Shown: positions 34,096-47,530 of the stretch, in pieces | How positions within the stretch are numbered: the first letter of the stretch is position 1 | How the letters are laid out: each line of letters begins with the position of its first letter | From: Siphonodentalium dalli | Taxonomy: Eukaryota > Mollusca > Scaphopoda > Gadilida > Siphonodentaliidae | DNA: 64,000 bases | NCBI GenBank assembly: GCA_032622095.1 | Contig: CP136062.1 | Location: 153,320,875-153,384,874 of the forward strand | Reading direction: 5' to 3' | Program-made: the position numbers and the translations under genes | The notes under the pieces: model-generated | Seen by the model: the letters and a program-made list of their open reading frames with translations, nothing else | Database searches by the model: none | Told to the model about the DNA's origin: nothing

Positions 34096-34155
34096 TCAGA
34101 TAATAAGTTCAACAAACGACCATTTGTTGAACTTATTATCTAAACATTTACCACC
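34096..34155. repeat. Small hairpin element, copy 3
   Basis: The arms 'aaatgttcagataataagttcaacaaa' and 'tttgttgaacttattatctaaacattt' pair almost perfectly over 27 nt around a loop of about 6-7 nt (cgacca). Confidence 0.8.
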
Positions 34156-34321
34156 AATGAATATGAATTTTTCTACACTTGTATTATCTGTTCGTAATTT
34201 ATCATGAAATCCCTGCAGATGAATAATAGACCATTCCAAAGTATACTTTTATAACTGAATGGGATAATCCATTTAGTATAGGAAGGGTTAATCTCTGGCA
34301 CCTGGTCGGAATGTTACATAA

Positions 34322-34815
34322 GTTATATTAGAACAAAGGTGTATTAATTCTACACAATATATGTTACATTTGATCTGAAAAACGATTGTGTAGAAATGAC
34401 ACATGACATATATGTATCGGTGGAATTTCCTCACTGTTGACTACGAGTAAATATGTGAGTGTATCATAGTTATTAGATGAGATGTGTTCTATTGCAGAGA
34501 CAAACTGGTAAAGGCTACCACAGAAAATTGGCAGCAGCTTTAAAATTTGTTAATCACTTTGTCTGTCAAAACTGAGCAGCACATAATTGTGTAGCACAAT
34601 GTTTTAAAGTTGCTGCCAGATTTTTGTATATGGTAGCTTTTACGAGGTTTGTGTCTCAAATAGAACATATCTCATCTACTAACTATAATATACTCACACA
34701 TTCACTCATATTCGATTTTGAGAAATTTCCACCGGCACATAATGGCATGTGTCATTTATATACAATTTTGTAACACGTTGTGCAGAATTAATACACAATT
34801 ATTCTAAGAGTGTAT
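34322..34815. mobile_element. Long-TIR palindromic MITE, copy 2
   Basis: Homologous to 23273-23798 throughout, with the intact right end TTCTAAGAGTGTATA and a decayed left end (ttatattagaacaaa). Confidence 0.8.
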
Positions 34816-35459
34816 AAGTATAATTTGTGGCTCCAAAGCGCTAAGTCGCCAAATGAAATTCGAAACGGACATAGTCATTCCAATTATATATAGACATTTA
34901 TTTTGTATAGACTGCTGTCACTACGTTTATTTTGTATAGACTTGTGTCACTACGTTTATTTTGTAACCTATAATTACTAATTTCTTTTAAAATTATAGTG
35001 GTACGGTAAAGTGTTTCTTTGCTGTGGTCAATATCTTACAATGTTCAATGCGTTCAGTCGGACACATATCACCCACAACAACATGTTAATTGTATAAGGA
35101 AAGCACAGTAAATCAATATGAACAAAGTGAACACACATGGTTGATAGACAGTGCTGTTAAATACGGTGATAGTTACGAGGTTTAGATTGACTAACGTCTA
35201 ACTAAAACCGATTGATTTGTTTTGAAATAACCTTGTGTCACGACGTGCAATAATTAAATTTGTTTATTTCTACACAAAATCTTATGTTTTTCTCATGTTA
35301 TGCCTGTGTATCATTTATTTTTCGTTAATCATAAAAATCATTTTATCAAAGCTTTAGTTGTTGATTTGTGTTGTTGAATGTGGAAATATTAAGACATTTT
35401 ATTTTAATTGCAGCAATATTTCAGTGGTGAGCCGCTAATTACAGCAGATTGTTGTTTAA
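34816..35459. other. No recognised gene
   Basis: A short direct repeat, 'ttattttgtatagac..gtgtcactacg', lies at about 34898-34970. Confidence 0.4.
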
Positions 35460-35851
35460 CCCTTTACCCAACAGAAGGGCCCTGTGCCAATGCATTCTCT
35501 TATGTATGCGAGTCGACCATAGGTCACCTCGCATATATAAGAGAATGCATTGGCTTAACACATTAAAAATTATAAAATTGTTAAAGAATGTAAGAAAAAA
35601 TGGTAAAAAGTGTTTTTAAAAGATTTTTTTTAGGCCAATGCATTCTCTTATATATGCGAGGCGACCTATGGTCGACTCGCATATATAAGAGAATGCATTG
35701 GCACAGGGCATAACTGTAAATATCACAATGTGGTCAAGGAGCCGGTTCCAATGATATCCATATTTGTATGGTTCTATTGAGACAGACCGAAGATATTTTA
35801 GGCTGTTGAAGCTTTATTTGGCCGGTTTTGGCCGTTTTGTTGGGTAAAGGG
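35460..35851. mobile_element. piggyBac-like MITE with two hairpins, copy 2 (392 bp)
   Basis: Same element as 25492-25881 in the opposite orientation, with ends CCCTTTACCCAACA / GTTGGGTAAAGGG and TTAA on both sides (35456-35459 and 35852-35855). The 69-bp hairpins lie at 35486-35554 and 35634-35702. The two copies are nearly identical in the hairpins and in the 'ggtcaaggagccggttccaatgatatcc' block, so transposition was recent. Confidence 0.9.
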
Positions 35852-35990
35852 TTAATGCTGGAGATGGAGCAGGAGCATCCAAAAAGGCAGGAATCGGTCT
35901 AAACGACACGGCCTCTAATGGTGTAGTGTAATTTATATCTGTAAACTGAGGTGAATGGCGATTTTCGATAGTTCATGACAAATCACTGCC

Positions 35991-36135
35991 TGGTGCAGCA
36001 TTAAATATAATGTGCCAGTGCATTCTCTTATATGGGCGAGTCTCACACATGGAGCCTCGCATATATAAGAGAATGCACTGGCAAGGTCAAGTTAATATTG
36101 TTAGGCCAATGTATTATCTTATATATGCTAATTTC
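35991..36135. repeat. Truncated relative of the hairpin MITEs
   Basis: Contains 'gtgcagcatta', then the hairpin 'gccagtgcattctcttatat.ggcgag ... ctcgcatatataagagaatgcactggc', then 'aaggtcaagt.a.tattgttaggccaatgtatt', as in 32775-32900. No TTAA ends remain. Confidence 0.75.
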
Positions 36136-36653
36136 AGTCACATTGTCACGTTCCGTTCTCGGATATCATTTGGTAGCACTTTTCATGCGGACGACTATAT
36201 AAATAAAAGATATATTGAAACATTATTGGTAAATCAAGTTGAAGGTTTCCCATGTTTTAATTCATTCATTTTCATTTTTGAATCTCATATTTGGTGTATT
36301 TCTTGGAAAAAGATCTAAAGATGCTGCATTTATTTCACATGTGTGCTAATTGTAATGATATACTAAAATGTTCATTATTATAAATTTAAGCAGATTCAGA
36401 AGTGATTATACACTATATTTATACTAATCATTGTGTTCGTTATTCTGTCCCTGTAACAATCCACAATCCTGGCAGGGAACCTACGTCATAATTTTCTCAA
36501 AAACACGCTTTGTGACCATAAAATACAGGTCGAGTGTTTAGTTTCTCGCAGAGTCACGATATTGCGTCATTTCATTATTTAGATTCGTGCGCATTATACG
36601 TCGGTTGTAAAATCCCTAATTTGGTGCGTCTACAACTTACAACTCACGATAAT
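36136..36653. other. No recognised gene
   Basis: A 102-residue frame starts inside the hairpin relic and has no recognisable domain. Confidence 0.4.
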
Positions 36654-39600
36654 GGGTGATTCTACGGTAACTGAGCAATTTGAGTATCCCGGTACATCAG
36701 AAATACAAACTTCGTTCTGTGGTGTATGATAGGGCACATTGTGTGTAGTTAGTCAGAAATATTCGAGAAATGTGGTTGGTAAAAATTATTTGCTGATTAT
36801 TTTCTCATTTTGTCTGTTTTAGACCGTTAGTGTAAACCAGAAACGTCATTACACTAACGCACTTTATCATTATTTCAAGCAGGCACCACATGTATAGTTA
36901 CGAAGATATGACCATTTATTATGGTTATTCGCGTTCCTTGGTAACATCGCAATTTTCGGAGTGCCGGGGAGGTTCTAGTTCTGAAAATAAAAGCTTCATC
37001 TGAATGTTAGAGGCACAAACATGAGTATTTTTTCGCCCATTCATCGGAACACTTCTTGAATATTCTCGGACGTAACCACTTTCACGGGGAATAATGATTC
37101 ATATTATATTAAACACCCACGAAGAATAAATCGATGGAATGGGAGATTCATTGTGTTATATCTTTCGGATAGCTCAGCTGATAATCCTTAGCGTTAGTGT
37201 AATGACGATTGTGTTAGTGTATAATGACGCACCGTTAGTGTAATGACGTTATATCCTCCTGTTGGACAGTAGATGGCTGATGAAATGACCATGCGACACC
37301 AGTGGTGCATGTACATATTATACGATACATATTATAACCTTAGATATATGTTTTTGGGGTAAGTGCGGACATTATGATGAACAGAGAGGTATATTGCTGT
37401 CAGATGTGTAACAAGCCCGTAGCTAATCCGATCCTTCTACTGATGGTCAGTGGTCGCTATTGACCATCAGTAGAAGGCTTTGATTTGGATTATCCCGTAG
37501 CCAGCTTTTATGGTGGGCGGTTACGAATCTGATGCCGAATGCGCGTAGTGTTGAGTAAGAGGTTGTGCGTGTGGCCCCATCCTGCGGATTGGGCCCGGTG
37601 ATCCTCACCCAGCGCCCCTTGGGGAAATATGCGTATACTCAGTGCACCGAGAGCGATTCTGGGCCTCAATTTCGAATCTCTAATTGAGAAAAACAACGGT
37701 CAGTTTAAGGTGCCAATATAGAAGCTAAATTCCTGGGCGGCCTCTATCGGGGAACTTTGTGAAAAGTCACTGCTTTGATATGATTCTGGAGCCCATCAGT
37801 GTCAATTTCGATTTTCTATAGTTCATTGAAAATGCAATCAATTAAAGATGTCAATGAAGCCAAATTGCGTCAGTGCATGGTGCGCGAAATAAGGGGCCAG
37901 GTGTGGGCCTTCCCTGGATTTTTTGTTTTAAATGTCAATGCTCTCACAGCGATTCCGAACCCCCTATGAAACGTCAACTTCGAGTTTCTAACTCAGGAAG
38001 AATATAGAAGTTTAAAGGAGACAAGGGTTTCACGTTCTAGACTTATGAGTGTTCGCGAGAGTTACTTCATGTGGATTGCCTTCTCCATTAAAGTGCTGAA
38101 AAATCATTTGAGCTTCCACCCTCCCCTCTCCAACAAAAATCTGGTGATGAAAGGGAACTGGATACATAATTGCGGAGACACATCAACCTTCCCACCATTT
38201 ATTGCCGTCCCTGTCCGTCAAACACAAGTTAATTGTTACATGTATGTATCTTCGAGGGTGGGGATAATTTTCCCGGTTATAGGTTGCCATAACATTTGCT
38301 CGCCTTCTCCACACGTAAACAGTGATAGGTGAAATCAGATACAGCTCAGGATATTTTGGTCCAAGAAACCTTATGAAGATACAATCGATTTAGTATGTGT
38401 ATTATATGAAAATGACAACACTCTTCTCTTTTTTCGAATTTTAAATGACAACTTGGAACTAGGTATATTAGCAACTAACCCGAATTGTTTCTGACCGCAG
38501 AAGGACCATGACGCTGTTACATGATGTAAATACCCAGGTGTCCATAGTTAGGCCGTGGACTCAGCTGCCTATATGTGTATCATGCACATTGTCTGTAGTA
38601 TATCATGGGTTAATAGGATGTCCATATGTACTTTAGGCTATGGACATATCGGACAGTTATGCCACGTATCATCCTACACATATAGATAATGGACCAATGC
38701 CCTATATAAAGATCATGGGTGGTGGTCCCTTTGAATATTCCATGTACCAATGCCACCATGCTGCAGACTGGCCATGGACCGAGGGTCATATATGTATTTC
38801 ATGGGACACAGGTCGATAAAGGTATGGTATGACATTGTACCCAAGAATTAGCAGGTGTCTATACGTAGGACATTTATGGATCCAGTCCCGTATACATGAT
38901 ATATCTACGTCATGGACCGAGAAAAGTATGTTGACGATGCCTTTGTGGAAAGAAAAATAATTGTTTTCATCGACAAAATGCTACATGGTGCAGTTTAGTT
39001 TGTTAAAATTGCCATAATAGCAGTCATATGTACGTTTTTCGATTTCAGGTACATGTATGTCTCTAGCAACCGTTATCAACCTTGTAAGAAATATGGTAAT
39101 TTTCCTGTCAGATCCTCACTGACAACAACTATTATAACTGTTTTCACCATAAAAATGATACATGGCCTATTTTAGTTTGTTAAAACTGCCATACTATCAG
39201 TCACATGTGCTTTTATTTGATGTTGGTCAGTTGCCTAGCAACAGTTGCCAAGGAAGGACCTGCCGCCATCGCCTCCATATCTGAAAATGATGAATAGTGC
39301 ACGAGAAACATATATGCCAAGTTTCATGATTGTATCACATTTTGCACAATTGTTACACCATGAGCCTGGACTATAATGAAAACACGTTACTACACCAACG
39401 CAGCGTCAAATTACATTAACGCAAACAACGTTAGTGTAATGACGCGTTAGTGTAATGACGATTTCGCGTTCATCATGTGATAACATTTTTGAATATCGAC
39501 AACCAAACCAATCAACTAGTTTATGAACACGCTTACCTCAGATGCTTTTATCAAAGCTGTTTAATGTTCAGTCAATGCATATAGTATTTTAGTGTTCCGC

Positions 39601-40208
39601 GTTAGTGTAATGACGGTGAATAAATATACGGTACAAAATCCGGCGATTCAAATATTAATTTCCGTGAGAATTTCACGAATACACAGGAAACATATTTTTT
39701 TATTGTTAACATGGAAGTTTCCGTTCACGTTGCGACATATGTGATATATAACTGACACCAAATGGAAACGTGGCAACACATTTCAGGCTCGGGTTAGTGT
39801 AATGATTCTGGATCACGGGACAACGTTTTTGGGACAAATAAATAGCCTTTTGTGGGATGCTTCTTTGGTATCTATGTATAATTTTGGTGGCATTAGATTC
39901 CTTGCAAAATTCCACACCACAGAAGGTGGATTTCGGTTTTGAATACATATCCGCCAGTGCATAAGAAAAATCGGAGAAATTGGGCGTGTCTGCTCTGGGA
40001 CATGCAGTTTCGTGGTACATTGCCGGTTATCGTCATGCCTAAGACCCATACCGGAGTATGGTAATCACTTAATTTTGGTATCTCATTAATGCCTGGATTC
40101 TCAGTTTTAAAATGATCGCCATTTTACTTGATCGTGATGAGCAGTGCTTGTCTTGTGGTGAATTGTGCCCATTGGACAGTGTTTTGCTCAGTTACCGTAG
40201 AATCACCC
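36654..40208. mobile_element. 3.55-kb TIR element, apparently non-autonomous
   Basis: The 24-bp terminal inverted repeats are perfect: 36654-36677 (gggtgattctacggtaactg, then agca) and 40185-40208. Subterminal zones at both ends carry about ten copies of CGTTAGTGTAATGACG or its inverse: 36823, 36843, 37191, 37211, 37232, 39385, 39404, 39429, 39445, 39599 and 39792. Such subterminal clusters are typical transposase-binding arrays. The interior holds a 17-bp perfect hairpin (37433-37477), a ~160-bp tandem pair (38985-39250) and no recognisable transposase. The longest frame (38045-38332) has no known domain. A clear target-site duplication was not found. Confidence 0.7.
37433..37477. repeat. 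Perfect 17-bp stem hairpin
   Basis: The arms CCTTCTACTGATGGTCA / TGACCATCAGTAGAAGG flank an 11-nt loop, inside the 3.55-kb TIR element. Confidence 0.9.
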
Positions 40209-41170
40209 AAATACTCATAGTAGTGTTCCATATTTGGTATGTATAACCATATATAGGTTAGGGGAAACGCAACGGAACATTTTCATTGGACGATCGGTAG
40301 TTCCAAGTGTTTGGCTATAAACAAACGGTTCTCTAACGTTTTGATGTTTGTTTACATAGAAAAGAGTACAAACGTGACAATAACATGCAATGTACGCGAT
40401 ATTTGTGATTGGTATAATAACAATATTTGTCTATTAATTAATATTCTTTCTGTTTATGGCGGTTTTAGCGGATGTGATTATTTTAACAGCTACACCTTAA
40501 TTTTCGAATGCCCGGATCACATTGTACACAACATACATGCATTCCATATTATATACCATTTGGAAAAGGAACCAATATATGTATATGTTCCACAAGAATA
40601 TACAGAACAGCTGTGGCATAGGAGTGTCCGCCGAGTGATATAGATTATCAGATTCACTCCAAGACTTTCCCTGTTTATCCCAGAATGCATCGTAATTCAC
40701 AACTAAGAGATATAGTTATTACCATTCCATTGAGAAAAATAAACTGGCAGTACAGATCAGTTCGAAATTAAACACAGAACACTCGTCGGTACCTTGACAA
40801 AAACAATATTTGCATAGTTTATTCGACGGATAAGTTGATAATTCTTTCAAATGGTATATAGTTAGGAATATACGAACACGACTTTTGGAACTTATTCCCT
40901 ATTCCTTATTCATTATTCACAAAAATTTATCTTTCGGTTAATTTGACTGCATGGGTGGATTAGAACAGCCCTACTCAGTGATCTGGTGATTCGAAAACTA
41001 AATGGGCCATTAAAACAAATATGTTCGATTTCCGGTTTTTTGCAGTATCCGAGCGGGAGTTGTTGACATGGCTCATTAGTCTAATAGCTTGCTGATATGC
41101 TTGGGAAATATAGAAAAAACGAATGATGAAATTACCAGGCACGATGACTTTGATATCGTGACATCGAGCA
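40209..41170. other. No recognised gene
   Basis: A 110-residue frame at 40311-40643 contains several Cys and aromatic residues but no domain that I recognise. Confidence 0.4.
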
Positions 41171-41179
41171 AATTATGAC

Positions 41180-41395
41180 GTATGTTCGACCGGCCCTGCT
41201 CCAGGTGCGTGGGTTCGACCGGTCCTGCTTCGGGTGTGTTGGTTCGATCGGCCCTGCTTCGGGTGTGTGGGTTCGACCAGCCCTGCTTCGGGTGTGTGGG
41301 TTCGACCGGCCCTGCTTCGGGTGTGTGGGTTCGACCGGCCCTGCTCCAGGCGCGTGTGTTCGACCGGCCCTGCTTCGGGTGTGTGGATTTGATGC
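41180..41395. repeat. 29-bp minisatellite, about 7 units
   Basis: The unit is 'ttcgaccggccctgcttcgg' followed by 'gtgtgtggg', GC-rich. Because 29 is not a multiple of 3, each strand shows the same three peptides in rotating order, so overlapping open frames of 80-110 residues appear in several frames. They are artefacts. Confidence 0.9.
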
Positions 41396-41454
41396 ACATA
41401 ATACGCACGCGACGGAATAGCGAAAGAAAACGACATTTCTATTGTTTCCTTACA

Positions 41455-42330
41455 GGTACTCAATCCGATTCGATGGTCCCCATATAACCAGATTCCAATA
41501 ACAACAACAACAACATTTTTTAAATGCCGCTTCAGCTGACCACAGTCAACTATAGTATAATTGAATTGTCCGAAATGTGTTATTTATCAACATGTTGTTC
41601 GACAAAATTTGGCCTTATCATCAATGCATGCATAGCGTCTTGATTTTAGAGTTATCCATCTCCATCCGCAATTTGGTCCGAGACCGCCGGCTCGTCGACT
41701 TTTCAATGGGCCACTACTAAGTCTCGATGGTGAAAAATAATAGATTTCAAAAATCGATATCTAATAACAACAACATTTTTTAAATGCCGCTTCAGCTATC
41801 AGAATCGATTAATTACCCAATAATAAAGCTTTGATAGGTGGGTTCCTCGACTCGAATCAAATATTTTTACGCCCGAATCCAAATAAATAGTAATTGAGGG
41901 GCGTTTAGTCGGATCATGCATCTTTGATAATAATCCATAAATGTACACAATCCGATTCGATGGTCCCCGTATCATCAGATTCCAACAACAACAATATTTA
42001 TCCAAAAGACACTTTAGTTCGATTAATTACCCAAAACTAATACTAACCATGACTGTCAACTCTATAGTATAAACTTTTCCGAAAGGTTTATATACGAACA
42101 TTTTGTTTAACGCATTTTGGTATCGAGAGTATGTTGGTCGTTTCGTCGAATATTATATTTGCTAGGCCGCCAAATGTTCCAGGTGGTGAAAAATAACAGA
42201 TTTTAAAAATCGATATATGATAATTCTGATCGTTGATGGGTGGGTATCTCGACTCGAATCAAATATTGTTTACCCACTAGGCCAATGAAATAGTAATTTA
42301 GGAGCGTTAATTTAAGAGGTTCACCATTAG
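41455..42330. mobile_element. Two tandem diverged MITEs of the 18365 family
   Basis: Two similar units (41455-41935 and 41940-42330) start 'gta..caatccgattcgatggtcccc' and end 'ctcgactcgaatcaaatattt ... atagtaatt.aggggcgtt'. The phrase 'aacaacattttttaaatgccgcttcagct' is repeated within unit 1 (41506 and 41769). Confidence 0.7.
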
Positions 42331-42429
42331 ATAACGACTGTTATTCAATCTGAGGCACGCGATGTTAGGATTATATTTAAATGAGTATCATGATTTAATA
42401 GGAAGGGGGTAACCCAATATAGAATGTAC

Positions 42430-45400
42430 ATCATTGAGCGCGGTATTGTCATGACAACTCAACACATGCTTACTGTTGTGAGTTGTGAACACTGCTGTGA
42501 AGTATGTCCTTATATAACATCCAACAAAAAGTCCACCAAATCCAAAATGGCGTTTACAATGGCGGACAGATTTTGAAATATCGTCAAAAATCCTTCATAT
42601 TCACATCATTTGGGCGTTATTGTCATGACAACTCCACCCATATATAGAACGTACATCGGTGAGCGGTATTGTCACGACAACTCCACATATACTTACTCTT
42701 GTGAGTTGTGAGCACTGAGGCGAAGTACTGTCCTTATATAACTACCAACAAAAAGTCCCCCAAATCCAAAACGGCCCCTATAATGGCGGACATATTTTGA
42801 AAAATCACCGAAAATCAATCATATTGGCATCATTGTGCGTTATTGTCATGACAACCCCACCCATGCTTACAGTTGAGTTGCAAATACTGAGGGGAAGTAA
42901 TTACCTTACTTCCTAAATCTAAGATGGCGGCCAATATGGCGACCGAAATTTGAAAACACGCATATATTCCTTTACTTTCTTACAATGGGCGTTATTGTTA
43001 AGCGAATTATTCTACCCAAATTTACATGTGGGAACATTGATACGAATTATTCGTTTTAGTTGGGCAATTAATACTCACAATTCGAAGATGGCGGTCAAAA
43101 TGGCGACCGAAATTTGAAGAAAGAAAAAAAGCTTACATTCCTTTACTTTCTTACGATAGGCGTTATTGTTACGCGAATTCTACCCACAATTTCATGTTCA
43201 TATGGAACATTGGTATGAAGTATTCATTTGAGTTTGCCAAATTCTCACAGTCAAGATTGCGGCCAAACTGGTGGACAGAAAATGAAAAGTAGTCGATATG
43301 TTCATAGACTAATTTCAACATTAATTCCATACTTAAAACAACATTTCGAAATCCATTCTCCACTTAAATAATTGCCGTAACCGTAGGGGCGCCGAATAGT
43401 TATATGATGACTTGCAAGATTCAGAACAATTACCTGAGAACATATTCTGGTTTACCACATCCAGAGTTATCTGGGCCAGCTTCCATTTCTTTGTCTGATC
43501 AACCTAGGTAGACCACGCCAACAAAGTGTTCTACACTTCCTGCGAGAAGGGTCCCTATAATGAGAACGTTTCAATCAATTCATTTTCTCACTAGTTTAAA
43601 TATCTGCTAAATATGTTATTAGTGCGTCGACTTGAAATAGAAAGGCATGCGGTCGATGAGTATACTAGCTTTCAGAAGGTCATATCTATGTACGTCTTTC
43701 TCATACCCCATGTACGCCTGGTGATCTTCCCAGTTATCTAGTCACAACTTCGGCAGTGTTTCGAAGGCTGCTAGCTGTCTCATTCGCTTGGGCGGATGCC
43801 TATCTGCTAAAGAGAAGACCATAATATACCCACTACCCACACTTCTTGACTATGATCCTAAGAACAATACACGATGTGCTAGTCTCTGGACATGCGCCAT
43901 GGTAGTGGGAATGGAATGGGCCAAGGTATACATCACCCCTACGCCAGGTGTATATTGCAGATATAGAATTTATGCGTGTCGGTGTTTTTGGTGTGGTAAG
44001 GTTGTATTTCCACATCGGTTTCCATGCCGTTCTGGATCATGCGTCTGGATAATACTATGAAGACGATGTCTTTGACAGTTTGGTGGTTTGCAATTCAAAT
44101 ATTGAAGGTGTGAGATGTTATCATCCTCGTTCGGGGTTAGTCAGTACGTGGACGGTATGATTCAAGCAAATGGCAGGAACTGTGGTGCATTTCCTTGCAC
44201 TGTATTTGTTTCAAGAACAAGTTATAGTCTCGGTGAAAATCCCTCAAAGGTCGAACGTGACCTTTGTGATCACACAGGATAGCTTTGGAATATACTGTTT
44301 ATGTCTCAGGCACATGGTCGGAACGGTGATGTTGCCAGGAAACCACTTAGAGCACCCAACGTGTGTTGAACTGACTGCAAGATCCCATCAACGCAACATT
44401 CATTTAACTGTTCTTCGCATTGCACATGTCACCCTTGTGTTTGTGGCATTCGTATTTTCTTGAACCATACCGACCACCACCTAGCGCGAGTATGGTATAT
44501 CACCAAACTATCAATGCATTGTCTTTAAGACCACATCCCAGTTGGATTGAGCTTATATAGCAATATCCAAAGGTACACGCCTGCTCCAGTTTGTTCAGAA
44601 CGGCTTCCAAACGGGGGGGGGGGCATACAAGGAAAGCAAAACCACGCATGAGATCTTGCATGTATCTGAAACATACCCGATGAAGGGGCGGTGCAGTCAT
44701 GGTTCAATTTCATTTCCACCATCATGACACGTGTCCACAAACTAGCACCACGTGTATTGTTATTATCCACATGGAGCTGTTCGGCGAGACGACTGCTGGC
44801 CATCACCAAGATTGTTTAGGATCATGTACAAGAAATGTGGGTACATACTACGCCATTAGCAGAGAGGCATCCTTCATGGGTTAGGCTTTCAATCTTCGAA
44901 GCCCTATATAAAAGTTGTCCAGGTATGCCAATACGTTCGAGGAGTATGTGAATTGACGAACCATATATTAAGAAGTGTGTGACTGGGAGGATCACCATGA
45001 GTGTGTTGCTATCCCCGTCAGGTCACCAAAGCTGATAAATACATTGATAGAGAGGTACTTCTGAAAGCGAGTATACTCATCGATTCTAGTCTATCTCGCA
45101 AGATGGCGCTCAAATCCCAAATATAGTAGCTGAATTATACCATATGCTAGCATGAATGAAGCTTGCCAAGAATATGGATAAGAATTCTCAGCTTTCGAGG
45201 CGAAATCGTGAGCTTGTGAAACCGGCATGTGAATTGTTTGAAACGTTCTGATTAGTGGTACCTTTCTCCCAAGAAATGTAAAAGACTTCGCTGGTGTGAG
45301 CGAAATAGATTAGTCAGACGAAGAGACGGAAGCTGGTCCAGTTAATCTTGGGTATGGCAAATAAGAATCAGATCAGGTACTGTTGTTCTGAATATACGGT

Positions 45401-46215
45401 TACAGACATTATCGTCGCTTACTGGAGATAGGATTTTGAAATGCCCACATCCAGATTATTCGTTGTGGGTTTTCGTTCTAATACGATGATACTAGCTGCA
45501 CTATGCGACTGAAGACGTTTTCAATAGGAAACGATATATGATTTATGCACCGTTTCGTCTATACATATTGATATTATGACAACAGTGTGAATATGTAACA
45601 ATATCGAAGACTTTTCTATTTCTGGCCGCCAGTTTGGCCCCCATCTTGGCTAAGAGTATCAATTGCCCAACTCAAATGTATACATCATATCACTGTTCCC
45701 TATCCACATGTAATTGTGGATATATAATTCGCGTAACAATAACGCCCATTGTAAGAAAGTAAAGGGATGTAGGCGAGTTTTCAAATATCGGTCGCCATTT
45801 TGGCGGCCATCTTAAATTTGGGAATCCATTTCTTGCATGAGAGGTAATGTGTGGAGTTTTCATGACAATAACGCCCAATGATGTGAATATGAGGAATTTT
45901 CGATGATTTTTCAAAATATGTCCGCCATTATGGGCGCCATTTTGGATTTGGTGAACTTTTTTATGTGATATAAGGACAGTACTTCGCCTCAGTGTCCCCA
46001 ATTCACAACAGTGAGCATATGTGGAGTTGTAGTGACAATAACGATCACTGATGTGAAAATAAGCAAATTTTTCAATTTCTGGTGGGCATTTTGGCCGCCA
46101 TCTTGGATTTGGGAGAATGTTCCTCTACTCAGGTATAAGAGGAATCCTATCCCGGCTATTTCATTCACATATATATACATGGGTGGAGTTATAATAACAA
46201 TAATACCCACTGATT
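42430..46215. repeat. 3.8-kb inverted-repeat structure with ~1.7-kb arms
   Basis: The left arm is about 42430-44100, the right arm about 44470-46215 inverted, and the spacer about 370 bp. Outer parts of each arm are ~190-bp tandem units (gcgttattgtcatgacaact ... tgtgagttgtgaacactgaggcgaagta ... aaatccaaaatggcggcc). Inner parts match each other as well: the encoded peptide ASLWT..MV.GME in 43880-43930 corresponds to ASLWTRVMMVEMK read in reverse at 44690-44750. The arms are diverged, so this is an old foldback-like element or inverted duplication. No transposase is recognised. Confidence 0.75.
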
Positions 46216-47530
46216 CAAAACAGACATTGCGTTATTAGCGTCGATTCGGCTTTGACCGGATTATACCTGCATTTGGAACACGTGATATCGGACAAAAGTA
46301 TCCGGCCATGAATGTGTATTGGTGTCTCGTTGTGTGCGTAACTGGGTGGCTCTTCTATAAGAAATGTGTATACGTCAAGATATCCATGTTTCCCACAGAG
46401 ACAAACGATAGTTGGTGAAATGTGAAACAAAATAGCAAATTTTCACATTTTGGCCGCCATCTTGGACGCCATATTGGATTTTGGAGTCGGATTTTGAGCT
46501 AATTTGTAAGGGTTTTATAATAGTATAACAAATAGAGCGGAAAATAAGACCGCATGTGATACTATCTTTACTATAATGGCGATAAAAGAGTCTTGGTGCA
46601 TATCAAGCAAAATGGCCGCCATGGTGGACGCCATCCATCTAGTTCTGGACTATCTGTGGCTACTTTTGTTCTAGTTAACATCCGAAAAAAATTAGAGGAG
46701 ACATTAATGAAGAAAAATAGTGGGGTGAAGTTGAGTCCTGGTGGGGTGCAGTGGTCGACCAAATTTCTCCTGGACCATTGATACTAATATGTATTATATA
46801 CTTGCCCATGAATTATAAGGTTTTAGCAGTGAGATATAAGTGATATCCCACTGGTGAGTGATATCAGCTTGAAATTTCTGATGTATTGACATTCATTGGG
46901 GCCATAGGCAAGTAACTAAAGTATATAATAAACAGAATATCCACACTTTTTCAGCGTTTATATTAGACTTTCAAGATGTTATTGTATGAGCGATCATATT
47001 TTGAGTCTAATGCCATTGCGGGTCATAGACGATTCATTTATTTCTACATGTACAGTGTACTACAAGTTTCATATTTAAAATCGGGTCATAATCTGAGTAA
47101 ACGCTCTTCAATTGCATTAAATTTTATAAATACTGTAAATACCAGTAATTAATGTGGACAAAAACAAGTCAGTCGACGATTACGGACAATTTCAGGTTGT
47201 CTAAATTCAAAACAATGCAGACGTGACGTCGCAAATTTGTGTTTAATTGCTATAATTTACGCCTCCAAATTATCATAAAAAATCAGTGAAATAGCGAGCT
47301 CTCCTTGCAATTGGTACAATATATGTTCCAATATAATGGGTAAAGATCCGTTCTGTGTCAATATTGGAACCCATTCATGTTCATGCAGACTGATACACTT
47401 CCAAACGCTCCGTGAAAGGGCTTCCTGGTAATGGTGTCCCATAGCCGATGTGGTTAGGTCGTTGGTAATGTTATTGTAGTCTGTGGCAGATTTCCTGGCT
47501 TGGGGTGCATGGGTTGAGGGACATTTCAAT
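46216..47530. other. No recognised gene
   Basis: Isolated 'ttttggccgccatcttgg' words (46447-46480 and 46608-46635) echo the neighbouring inverted repeat. A 90-residue minus frame (47257-47529) has no recognised domain. Confidence 0.4.

Noticed and set aside
41076-41487. Overlapping 81-110-residue frames with proline/cysteine-rich repeats
   Set aside because: 29-bp tandem repeat read in rotating frames.
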